From UBA5239 sp040391785 (GTDB lineage: Bacteria; Verrucomicrobiota; Lentisphaeria; Victivallales; Victivallaceae), in the NCBI GenBank assembly GCA_040391785.1, contig JBEBXH010000001.1, forward strand, positions 62,001-126,000: 64,000 bases of DNA. Direction: 5' to 3'. This document shows, piece by piece, positions 45,663 to 55,123 of the stretch. Position 1 is the first letter of the stretch, and every line of letters begins with the position of its first letter. The position numbers and the translations under genes are program-made. The notes beneath the pieces are model-generated. The model was not told where the DNA came from, made no database searches, and worked only from the letters and a program-made list of their open reading frames with translations.

Positions 45663-46516
45663 TGAATGACAGATTCGACTATATCAACTCCAGCTCCATG
45701 ACCGATGCGGGATTGGTTCGCGGCAACAACGAAGATGCGGTAGCGGTTCTTGCCACGGACGGCTGCTTTTTCGTCACAGACGGAATGGGCGGCGGGGATG
45801 AGGGGGAAATCGCGAGTCAAATCGTTCATTCATATATCCGGAAAGCCATCGAAGGAAGTGCGCCGGATTCGCCGGGGCTCAGAAAATACAATATACAACA
45901 GGCGGTGCACTGGGCCAATCGACAAATTCGTCAATATGCCGAGGAGCATTTTTTTAAGCAGATGGGGGCGACTTTGGCGCTATTGTTGCTGGACCCGTGG
46001 CAGCCGGACCGGGCTATGGTTTGCCACGTGGGGGATAGCCGGGTATACTGTTTCCGTCAGGGTAAATTGTTTTGCATTACCAGAGACCACACTGTCGGAG
46101 CGGAGCTGGCCCGGCAAAAGGTATCGTCACATGGAACGAATTCACTGGGAGATCATCAAAAAAGCGCTCTTTCGCACATTCTGACCCGTTCAATCGGTAC
46201 CTCCAATGTCGTCATGACGGAGTGGGATGAGGTGATGGTTTTGCCGGAGGACATCTTCCTTGTTTGTACCGATGGCGTCACCACGATGCTGAATGATTCC
46301 GAAATATGTGCGGTTTTGAAAGAAAAAACATCTGCGTCGCAAATGATTGAAAATTTGGGAAAACTGGTTCGGGCGGCGGGGGCAAAGGACAATTATTCGA
46401 TGATTTGCTGTATTGCCGAAAAGGATTTGCCGAAGCAGGAAGATCATGATAAACAAGAACAAACAGAAAGTGACTATCTGTTGAAAATAGCGGAGGAAAG
46501 GATTGACTATGTTTAA
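45659..46516 (+). CDS. PP2C-type Ser/Thr protein phosphatase
   Basis: 285 residues. All PP2C metal-binding motifs are visible: RGNNEDAV (residue ~21), FVTDGMGGGDEG (~40), HVGDSRVY, ITRDHTVGAEL, LVCTDGVT and KDNYSMICC. The metal-ligand Asp residues are present, so activity is likely. There is no membrane segment; it is cytoplasmic. It reverses the kinase encoded at 49436, and the FHA proteins upstream are the expected readers. This is the same logic as PppA/PpkA/Fha in type VI secretion, but no type VI genes are in the window. Confidence 0.9.
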   Translation: MMNDRFDYINSSSMTDAGLVRGNNEDAVAVLATDGCFFVTDGMGGGDEGEIASQIVHSYIRKAIEGSAPDSPGLRKYNIQQAVHWANRQIRQYAEEHFFKQMGATLALLLLDPWQPDRAMVCHVGDSRVYCFRQGKLFCITRDHTVGAELARQKVSSHGTNSLGDHQKSALSHILTRSIGTSNVVMTEWDEVMVLPEDIFLVCTDGVTTMLNDSEICAVLKEKTSASQMIENLGKLVRAAGAKDNYSMICCIAEKDLPKQEDHDKQEQTESDYLLKIAEERIDYV

Positions 46517-47525
46517 GCGTTTTGTGCGAACCATCTGTTCCGGTCTCGCAATGACCGGAGGAATATTATCCATGCCGGCGGCCGAGCAGGGAGCATCATT
46601 ATGGGAGTATGCTTCCCCGAATGCGGACGCCATCGTGTATATAAATACAAAACAGGCGGAAAAAACGATGACGCCTGTGCTATGGGAAAAAATAAAAAAG
46701 GATAAAGAAAAGGCCATCGACGAAGATCCGGATGAGCGGCTTTTTGATATGAAAAATCGTGATCTGGAAGGAATTGTCAATGTTTTCATTACTCCGGTTA
46801 TACCATTTCGCATTTCTCTTGAAGGCGTGGCTCGAATTTCTGGCGGAGTCGAGAAGGATATGGAGAAATTGCTGGCAAACATGAAAAACTCCGGCGGACC
46901 AATGCCGCAGATTACCAAACAGAATGATCTCTCTGTATACAATCTTTCGCTGAATGAGCAGATACCAGGTCAGAAAATCGACATTATGGCGGTTCCACTT
47001 AAAGACGGTCTTCTGCAATTTAAAATAAACTTGAATCAGGATGGAGAAACACCGCTGCAGCTTCTCTCCATCCATTCCGGCGATACTGCTCTGGCGGCAG
47101 AAATGGCGGTTTCCGATTTATCATTCGGGCTCGCATGTTATACGGCAAAACTGGCGAAACTGCCAAAGCCGCCAAAAGTCAATGCGGAGATGCTGAATAA
47201 AATTCTTTCCGACCTGAACAGTGTTTCTCTTTTTGGCCGGGTGGAAGGGAAGTATCTGAACGTGACGATAACGCTTCATTGCAAAACCCGGGAAGCGGCG
47301 GAAACCTATAAGAATAATTCCGAACCAATGATTCAGCAAATTGTGCAGACACTTCCTCAAGGCAAACATATTACCGGTATTGAGCTGCGCTTGATTGAGA
47401 ACAAACTTTCGATTGTCGGAAAAGTCGATATAGAGTCTGCATGGGGATTAGTTATGCAGATTGACAGGGAAAGTACTGTCAATACACCGGCCGAAAATAC
47501 GTCGAAAGATGATGATGACGAATAA
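46509..47525 (+). CDS. Exported protein of unknown function
   Basis: 338 residues from the ATG at 46509, which has GGAGGAAAGG just upstream and overlaps the phosphatase end by a few bases. A signal peptide (MFKRFVRTICSGLAMTGGILSMPAA) is followed by a domain with WEYASPNADAIVYINTKQAEK and alternating beta/alpha segments, and an acidic tail (DDDDE). The opening pattern resembles DUF3352-like proteins that describe bulk periplasmic chaperones, but I cannot confirm a family. It sits between the phosphatase and the second CpaF gene, so it is part of the machine by context only. Confidence 0.6.
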   Translation: MFKRFVRTICSGLAMTGGILSMPAAEQGASLWEYASPNADAIVYINTKQAEKTMTPVLWEKIKKDKEKAIDEDPDERLFDMKNRDLEGIVNVFITPVIPFRISLEGVARISGGVEKDMEKLLANMKNSGGPMPQITKQNDLSVYNLSLNEQIPGQKIDIMAVPLKDGLLQFKINLNQDGETPLQLLSIHSGDTALAAEMAVSDLSFGLACYTAKLAKLPKPPKVNAEMLNKILSDLNSVSLFGRVEGKYLNVTITLHCKTREAAETYKNNSEPMIQQIVQTLPQGKHITGIELRLIENKLSIVGKVDIESAWGLVMQIDRESTVNTPAENTSKDDDDE

Positions 47526-47537
47526 GGAGGATTAACT

Positions 47538-48638
47538 ATGGAACAGGCTGATTCCAATTCATTTCTGGTTTTATTTCTGGCTCCGATCAAAGAGCATCTG
47601 GAGGATGACGACGTTTCCGAAATTCTGATCAACGGACCCAAACAGGTTTATATTGAGAAAAGAGGCAAGCTCGAAAAGAGTGACGCGGCATTTGTCAGCG
47701 AGGCCGCGTTGAAGGCCGCCGCCGCCAATATTGCCAAATCGGTAGGCCGGATGCTGAACGAGGATAATCCGCGTCTGGATGCGCGTTTACCGGACGGCAG
47801 CCGGGTCCATGCCGTGATTCCGCCGTTGAGCCGCAGCGGAACCGTCATCGCCATCCGCAAATTCAAGAAGGATACGCTGTCCATCGAAAAAATGCAGGAT
47901 TACGGAAGCCTCTCCGACGATGCGGTTCTGCTGATCAAGGCGCTGGTCGGACTGCACAAAAATGTCATTGTTTCAGGCGGGACGTCTTCCGGGAAAACGT
48001 CGGTGCTGAACGCCCTCAGTAATTTCATCGGAAATCACGAGCGTGTACTGGTCATCGAGGATGCCAGCGAACTCCAGCTTCAGCAGGAGCACGTGGTTTG
48101 TTTCGAAACCCGCAAGGCCGATAAAAACGGCAACGGCGAAGTAACAATCCGGGATCTGATCCATTCCTCACTGCGCCTGCGCCCGGATCGGCTGGTCATT
48201 GGCGAAATCCGCGGCGGTGAGGCACTGGATCTGCTTCAGGCGCTGAATACCGGCCACGCCGGCTCCATGTCCACGATTCATGCCAATACCCCACTGGACT
48301 GTTTGTTCCGGCTGGAAACCTGTGCATTGTTGAGCGGTATCGAGATTCCTTTAACGGCGTTGCGGGCGCAGGTCGCTTCTGCCATCGACGCCGTGGTCCA
48401 CACGTCCCGGCTTTCGGATGGCTCACGTAAGGTGGTGGCCATATCCGAGGTGTTGCCGCTGAAGAACGGTGAATATCAGACCAGCGATCTGTTGGTCTGG
48501 CAGACCGATTCCATTACCCCGGACGGCAAAGTGGAAGGACGGTTTGTGCTGAAGAATCAACCTTCATTTACCGAACAGGCGGCAATCATACGATTGGATT
48601 TGCCCGAATATAACCATAACACAAATAGCGAGGATTGA
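47538..48638 (+). CDS. Second CpaF/TadA-type secretion ATPase
   Basis: 366 residues, GGAGG upstream. A CpaF-family ATPase lacking the FHA and most of the helical N-domain: DVSEILINGPKQVYIEKRG, DARLPDGSRVHAVIPPLSR, Walker A GGTSSGKTS (residue ~144), IEDASELQLQ, the Arg-rich LRPDRLVIGEIRGGEALDLLQALNTGHAGSMSTIHAN. It is distinct from the FHA-fused CpaF at 26080 and closer to stand-alone CpaF/VirB11-type forms. Two motors in one Tad locus suggest separate extension and retraction, or a second substrate. That role is inference. Confidence 0.88.
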   Translation: MEQADSNSFLVLFLAPIKEHLEDDDVSEILINGPKQVYIEKRGKLEKSDAAFVSEAALKAAAANIAKSVGRMLNEDNPRLDARLPDGSRVHAVIPPLSRSGTVIAIRKFKKDTLSIEKMQDYGSLSDDAVLLIKALVGLHKNVIVSGGTSSGKTSVLNALSNFIGNHERVLVIEDASELQLQQEHVVCFETRKADKNGNGEVTIRDLIHSSLRLRPDRLVIGEIRGGEALDLLQALNTGHAGSMSTIHANTPLDCLFRLETCALLSGIEIPLTALRAQVASAIDAVVHTSRLSDGSRKVVAISEVLPLKNGEYQTSDLLVWQTDSITPDGKVEGRFVLKNQPSFTEQAAIIRLDLPEYNHNTNSED

Positions 48639-48641
48639 ACG

Positions 48642-49415
48642 ATGAAAAAGAATGTCTTGTTTGTTGCCGGAATTATGGCGATCGCCCTGATAATGACGGG
48701 ATGTACCAGCGTGGCAACATTCAACTATGCAAATGCGCCCGGAACCATGGTTAAATTCCAGGAGGCCGGAAGCGGCACAAAAAGCATTGCCGTCCTGCCG
48801 TTTATGGACCAGCGTGGTACCAAGTATTTCGATCCGGCACAGGCTGGTCAGGCGGCAGCGCATCCTGCCGGCGATCATGGGTCTTTCTATCTGGGATTCA
48901 TCCCGCTGCTGCCCTCTGGATACGTTGAAAAGGAAGAACCGGAAAACAGCGTGGATTTCGTCTCGCTCGGACGGTTCCATTTCGATTTGCAGAATGACTT
49001 GGCCAATGCGGCAGTCATGAGCTTGAAGGCTTCCAATCTTTTCGCGTCAGTCACCAAAGCCAATACCCTTGAGCAAGCCCAGGCCGATTATATCTGGCGT
49101 GGCAAGGTCACCAATACTTATTACAGCGGCAACATGTTTTCCTACTGTATTACCTATTTTTTCTCACCAGTGCTTTGGGTATTGGGAGCTCCCAGTGGAG
49201 TTTCTGATAACGAATTCTGGGTAAACTTCGAACTGGTGGAACGAGCCTCCGGTCAGGTGGTCTGGCACTACAAATACCGTGGCAAAGATTATATCGTTCA
49301 TTGGATTTATGCCCGCATCGGACAAGACGTCAGTTTGTATCCGCAGTTGATGAAGCAAGCCATGAATGGAGCGCTTTACGAACTCAGCCGCAAGTTGCCG
49401 ACGTTGGATAAATAA
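48642..49415 (+). CDS. Lipoprotein of unknown function
   Basis: 257 residues, three bases after the ATPase stop. Lipobox MTGC (Cys ~21). The body starts with SIAVLPFMDQRG, a strand-turn pattern seen in CsgG/FlgO/LpoB-like envelope proteins, and later has LEQAQADYIWRGKVTNTYYSG and NFELVERASGQVVWHYKYRG, also typical of that group. So it is probably another member of the locus's CsgG/LpoB-like set. A hydrophobic loop (SYCITYFFSPVLWVLGAP) is unusual. Exact family uncertain. Confidence 0.65.
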   Translation: MKKNVLFVAGIMAIALIMTGCTSVATFNYANAPGTMVKFQEAGSGTKSIAVLPFMDQRGTKYFDPAQAGQAAAHPAGDHGSFYLGFIPLLPSGYVEKEEPENSVDFVSLGRFHFDLQNDLANAAVMSLKASNLFASVTKANTLEQAQADYIWRGKVTNTYYSGNMFSYCITYFFSPVLWVLGAPSGVSDNEFWVNFELVERASGQVVWHYKYRGKDYIVHWIYARIGQDVSLYPQLMKQAMNGALYELSRKLPTLDK

Positions 49416-49435
49416 TCAGGAAAAAGGCCGGCAGA

Positions 49436-51202
49436 ATGAATTGGTCGAAGGGGAAAAAAGATGTCCTGAGTCCTGGCGATACTTTCGAGAAGTACCGCGT
49501 GGAAAAACTCCTCGGGCGGGGCGGCATGGGCGCGGTATACCTGGTTCACCACAACGTATTGGAATCATCCTTTGCCTTGAAAGTTCTGTTCCCGGAAATT
49601 GCGACGAAAAATAAACAGTTCATCGACCGTTTCATCCGGGAAGCAAAGCTCGCCTGCAAGATCAAGCACCCGAACCTGATTGCAGTGTACGACGCCGGCA
49701 AAAACCCAAGCAACGGTATGTATTATCTAGTGATGGAATATATTGCCGGCATCAGCCTCCGGGAACAGCTGAAGCGTGACAGGGCCATCGCCCCCACACG
49801 GGCCGTGACGATCATCACCCAAGTCGCCCTGGCCCTGGAGGCCGCACACAAAAACAACATGGTTCACCGCGATATCAAGCCGGACAATATCATGTTTACC
49901 GTCGATGGCACAGTGAAATTGGCCGATCTCGGAATCGCCAAATCGACCAATGAGCAGGATACGATGCTGACGGTGGAGTCGTCGGTTTTTGGTACTCCCG
50001 CATATATGTCGCCGGAGCAGGCGCGGGATTCACGGAAAGTCGATTGTCGGGCCGATATCTACAGTCTGGGTATTGTCTTCTACGAAATGCTTGCCGGTGA
50101 GCGGCCGTATCAGGGCGAAAGCATGATCGAAATCCTTTCGCAGGTAGTCCGGGACGAAAACATACCCGACATCCGTACCATATGCCCCGCCATTACCGGG
50201 GAACTGGCAGAGTTGGTGGCGGCCATGACGGCCAAGGATCTTCAGCAGCGAATTCAGTCACCATGTGAATTGCTGAAGAGGCTTTCTCTGCTCCCGGTTC
50301 AGCCAGAAACCCCAGTTTCCGCGGTTTTGCCGCAATCCTCCTCTCCGCTTCCGCCGGATGTTACCCAACCGACACTGTTGAAAAAACAGTCCACTGCCTT
50401 GTCGGCTTCCGATGTGACAATTCCCACGCTGATAAACAATGCCAATGCGACACCTATTGCTTCGAGTAAAACCAAGGTTTTGACACAGGAGGCAAAGGCG
50501 GAGCCAATTGCAAAAAAATCTATACCGGTCAAACGTATCGTTATGCTGGGTTTGATTAGTTTTTGCTCGCTGCTTCTCATCGTGTTCAGCCTGATAATGT
50601 TTACCGGAAAGGCTCGAACGGACACACCATCCACCTTTGGGGAAACCCGACCCGTACAACAAGCTGTAAATGTTATCACGCCGCCTGTACCGCCGCCCAA
50701 GCCTGCACCGAAAACAACAGTATCAGTGCCTGCAGCCCCGGAACCTGATCCGTTAGTTGAAAATGCAGTTATTTTGCTCGGCGTTAAGTCGGCGGCCTCC
50801 GAATCGCTGAAGAATTCCCTTGCCGGAAGAACCGGAAAATCCCCGGTCATCACTCTCGAGGCCGAGGTATTTTCTCAATACCGAAATCAGCTCAAAGAGA
50901 TTATCAAAAGCAAGCCGGTTTTTATGATCTTAGACCTGTCATCGAGATACGCCGAGCTGGATTTGTCTAAATCGAACTTCGAGCTATTGATCCGCGACGA
51001 AGCCAACTTACTGAAGGATTCCCATGTTCCATTTGCTTTTATGACGGGAAATTCCACATCCGAATCCTCGAAAACAGAAACGTTCAATGCCGCTATCCGG
51101 GAATTATGTAAATTGCGAAGTTATCATTTGATCGATTCAAACTCGAAAGATTTTGATAATCAGCTCCACAGTATTCTTCTAGTGGTATCCAATCCTCAAT
51201 AA
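49436..51202 (+). CDS. Transmembrane Ser/Thr protein kinase
   Basis: 588 residues. Residues ~20-285 are a Hanks-type kinase: G-loop LLGRGGMGAVYL, VAIK-type Lys in FALKVL, catalytic loop HRDIKPDN (~143), DLG in place of DFG (LADLGIA), and the activation segment GTPAYMSPEQA. A low-complexity linker (Pro/Ser/Thr-rich) leads to one membrane segment at ~363-387. The ~200-residue periplasmic part starts with Pro-rich sequence and ends in an alpha/beta domain I do not recognise. No PASTA repeats. It probably phosphorylates proteins read by the FHA domains of this locus. It is the last gene of the block. Confidence 0.92.
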   Translation: MNWSKGKKDVLSPGDTFEKYRVEKLLGRGGMGAVYLVHHNVLESSFALKVLFPEIATKNKQFIDRFIREAKLACKIKHPNLIAVYDAGKNPSNGMYYLVMEYIAGISLREQLKRDRAIAPTRAVTIITQVALALEAAHKNNMVHRDIKPDNIMFTVDGTVKLADLGIAKSTNEQDTMLTVESSVFGTPAYMSPEQARDSRKVDCRADIYSLGIVFYEMLAGERPYQGESMIEILSQVVRDENIPDIRTICPAITGELAELVAAMTAKDLQQRIQSPCELLKRLSLLPVQPETPVSAVLPQSSSPLPPDVTQPTLLKKQSTALSASDVTIPTLINNANATPIASSKTKVLTQEAKAEPIAKKSIPVKRIVMLGLISFCSLLLIVFSLIMFTGKARTDTPSTFGETRPVQQAVNVITPPVPPPKPAPKTTVSVPAAPEPDPLVENAVILLGVKSAASESLKNSLAGRTGKSPVITLEAEVFSQYRNQLKEIIKSKPVFMILDLSSRYAELDLSKSNFELLIRDEANLLKDSHVPFAFMTGNSTSESSKTETFNAAIRELCKLRSYHLIDSNSKDFDNQLHSILLVVSNPQ

Positions 51203-51279
51203 GCAAGCTCAAGGAACTTTCTTCTTCAATGTATGAGTAATCCCTCGTGGTTGGGGTATAAGCGTTCGGCGAGAGCACG

Positions 51280-51308
51280 TTTACAAAGGACCGGGTTTGG
51301 AGTATAAT
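51280..51308 (+). promoter_or_regulatory. Near-consensus sigma-70 promoter for the small TnpA-like gene
   Basis: TTTACA (51280-51285), a 17-nt spacer and perfect TATAAT (51303-51308) lie 33 nt before the ATG at 51342. The small gene is therefore transcribed independently of the large block. Confidence 0.68.
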
Positions 51309-51341
51309 GTCTCCTGGTAAAAATATTTTGCAGGAGGCGGC

Positions 51342-51602
51342 ATGGAAACAATCGGTTCGGAGAAGTGGCAGGAGTTGGAAAACGAATTCCTGGACGGCGA
51401 AATGGATGAGGAGGCGTTTTGCAAGGCGAAAGGATTGAATTTGGAGTGGTTTCGAGGTGAATTGCGCAAGTTTTCCCCCTGGCAAGATGCCTTTGCCAAG
51501 CAAGAGGAGCCTTTGGCGGAAGTTCGCTTTTATGTGACGGGAGCTTCAGCAGATCATTCTTCCGCGGATTCCGCTGTCCATTATTCTATCCGAGTGGACT
51601 AG
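51342..51602 (+). CDS. IS66 TnpA-like small protein (solitary)
   Basis: 86 residues with AGGAGG 7 nt upstream. The N-terminal half fits the IS66-family accessory protein TnpA/HTH pattern: KWQELENEF, then EEAFCKAKGLNLEWFRGELRKF (W..l...F...g...FC...gl....f...l). The C-terminus (EVRFYVTG...YSIRVD) matches the short strand before the usual GxxIRV ending. No tnpB or tnpC follows, so this is either a solo relic or a domesticated copy. Base composition does not stand out. The match rests on pattern and may be superficial. Confidence 0.5.
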   Translation: METIGSEKWQELENEFLDGEMDEEAFCKAKGLNLEWFRGELRKFSPWQDAFAKQEEPLAEVRFYVTGASADHSSADSAVHYSIRVD

Positions 51603-51697
51603 ATTTTCCACCGCCCTTCAGGACTCGCTACGAAAAAGGCTTCGACATCTCTATTATAACTTAGCGCTTATAGCCGTACTGGCCTGCATCTCAGTAC

Positions 51698-52924
51698 TTA
51701 TTGCAGGGACATTTGCGGGAAGCTGTTGCCGATCGGCAGAGAGGTGGGAACCTGTATCGGTTCTTCGTGGTCCGGGATGCCCCAGCGGCGCGTAAAGGGC
51801 CAGAAAACCAGGGCGGCGCGCCCGACCATGTTGCGGCGCGGCACGATGCCCCAGATGCGGCTGTCCGAGCTGAACAACGAATTATCGCCCAGCATGAAAT
51901 AGCAATCTTCGGGCACGACGAATTCCGCCTCGGGGCTGCCGAGGTAACGGCCGGGGCCGCTGGCGACGAGATTCAGGTGGCCGTGGTAGCCGCCCATTTT
52001 GCTGTAGACTTTATTGAACGCGGGGGCCAGTTCCTGAACGGGCTTGAATTCGGCGGCGCCCTTGGGCTTGACCATCAATTGATCTTTGTCGATGCGCAGT
52101 GTATCGCCGGGGAGGCCGGCGAGGCGCTTGATGTAGTAGTAACCGGCCAGCGGCTTGCCGTTGTCGAGAATGCCGCGGGTATTGAAAACCACCACTTCGC
52201 CACGCTGGAAATCCCTGAAATGATGTGAAAGCTGGTCGACAAACAGATGGTCGCCGAGCGACATCCAGCCGTTGCTGAGCACGTCGCCTTTTTTGAATTC
52301 GCGGCGCGACTGCATCTGGGTGTAGTCGTAGACTTTGATCGGAGCGCCGGGCAGGGTGTAACCGGTGTTGCCGATCCTGAAGGAACTGTAGCCGAAAAAG
52401 ATCTTGCCGGGGAGCGTGGTGTTGCCGTAACGCGCCGATTCGGAGAATGAATATTCGTCGAACCGGCCGTCTTCCTTGACTACCGCTTTGGCCGGTACCG
52501 CCGAGTACAGCCAGAAACTCAATGCGGCGGGCGTCTTGACCACTTCGTCTTCGATATAATGCGTGCCGAACAGTGTCGGCTGCATGCTGCTGGTCGGGAT
52601 TTTGAACGGCTGGGCGAAGAGCCCGCGCAGTCCGAACGCGATCATGCAGACCACGGCCAGGATGTCGAGGATTTCGCGGATTTTGCAACTGCGGTAGCTG
52701 GGGGCGTATTGACGGATCTTTTTCCGGGCGTTGGCGCGGTAGGCGTCCAGCTCGGCGACCTTGTCGTTGTCGCGGAGCTTTTCGCCCTGTTCCATGGCGT
52801 CGCGCAGGGCGGTTTTCTGCTCGGGAGTCAGGATATCGTCGTCCGCGTGAAGGATGTGGCGGAGCTCTGAAACCATATCGCGCAGATGTTTCCGCTGTTT
52901 CCGTTTTTTGTGCCAAGCCAGCAT
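51698..52924 (-). CDS. lepB: Signal peptidase I (LepB)
   Basis: 408 residues. An unusually long charged N-terminal region (~80 residues, helical) precedes a membrane segment (~88-108). Catalytic Ser is in PTSSMQPTLFG (residue ~115) and the general-base Lys in YYYIKRLAGLPGD. The C-terminal box E motif (MLGDNSLFSSDSRIWG) is present. An insertion of ~110 residues between boxes B and D makes it larger than E. coli LepB (324). It removes Sec signal peptides. It lies 13 bases downstream of lepA, the same order as in many bacteria. Confidence 0.93.
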   Translation of the reverse strand: MLAWHKKRKQRKHLRDMVSELRHILHADDDILTPEQKTALRDAMEQGEKLRDNDKVAELDAYRANARKKIRQYAPSYRSCKIREILDILAVVCMIAFGLRGLFAQPFKIPTSSMQPTLFGTHYIEDEVVKTPAALSFWLYSAVPAKAVVKEDGRFDEYSFSESARYGNTTLPGKIFFGYSSFRIGNTGYTLPGAPIKVYDYTQMQSRREFKKGDVLSNGWMSLGDHLFVDQLSHHFRDFQRGEVVVFNTRGILDNGKPLAGYYYIKRLAGLPGDTLRIDKDQLMVKPKGAAEFKPVQELAPAFNKVYSKMGGYHGHLNLVASGPGRYLGSPEAEFVVPEDCYFMLGDNSLFSSDSRIWGIVPRRNMVGRAALVFWPFTRRWGIPDHEEPIQVPTSLPIGNSFPQMSLQ

Positions 52925-52937
52925 GGTGGTGTACCTG

Positions 52938-54746
<1,809 letters not shown>

Positions 54747-54840
54747 GTATCGTCTGTATTATGATTAAATTACTGCGAATATATAATTTAGCTCATATTT
54801 GCCCTGATTTCAAATCCCAAATGCAAAATTGAAATAAATT

Positions 54841-54880
54841 GCAAAACAGGGCGCACGGGAGTTCTTCCCATACGCCCTGG
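54841..54880 (-). terminator. Candidate bidirectional terminator
   Basis: CAGGGCG (54847-54853) pairs with CGCCCTG (54873-54879), with an inner GGGA/TCCC stem and an internal loop. The minus strand continues TTTTGC, the plus strand GGTTTTGG. It could end the oxidoreductase message, but lies about 240 bases past that stop. Confidence 0.45.
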
Positions 54881-55031
54881 TTTTGGTTTATACATGGACG
54901 GACACGGACTTGCACGGCCGGCCTTTCGCTCAATGTTGAAAAATCAGCTATCGCGTTTTTTCAACCTCGCTTTCGGCCGGGCGGTGATTTTTCCGGTAGC
55001 GCCTGCGGCTTACAATTTATTCCGCCTTAGA

Positions 55032-55081
55032 GGCGTGCAGCGCTGTCCGCGCGCTGCACGCCACCGGGTAGCACCCGGTGG
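55032..55081. repeat. Two adjacent GC-rich hairpins
   Basis: GGCGTGCAGCGC (55032-55043) with GCGCTGCACGCC (55051-55062), then CCACCGGGT (55061-55069) with ACCCGGTGG (55073-55081). Perfect stems of 12 and 9 bp in REP-like arrangement. No T-run follows. Confidence 0.75.
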
Positions 55082-55096
55082 CGAGTTATTTTCTTG

Positions 55097-55121
55097 AATT
55101 CTTAATTCTTAATTCTTAATT
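55097..55121. repeat. AATTCTT tandem repeat
   Basis: Three full copies of AATTCTT plus AATT, directly before the oxidoreductase stop at 55124. Simple slippage repeat. Confidence 0.8.
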
Positions 55122-55123
55122 GG

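Larger units (their letters stand above)
54747..55123. other. Intergenic region rich in inverted repeats, no gene seen
   Basis: Between lepA and the FAD oxidoreductase. It contains the hairpin at 54847-54879, a large imperfect stem (GTTGAAAAA 54935-54943 with TTTTTCAAC 54957-54965, flanked by CCGGCC/GGCCGG), two adjacent stems at 55032-55081 and the AATTCTT repeat at 55097-55121. Reading frames here are short and unconvincing. Confidence 0.6.

Noticed and set aside
45659..51202. Type VI secretion system suggested by kinase, phosphatase and FHA proteins
   Set aside because: No TssB/C sheath, TssJLM, Hcp, VgrG or ClpV genes are present; Tad genes are.
54839..55030. 63-codon frame in the hairpin-rich spacer
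   Set aside because: No ribosome site, and it runs through the inverted repeats with no domain pattern.
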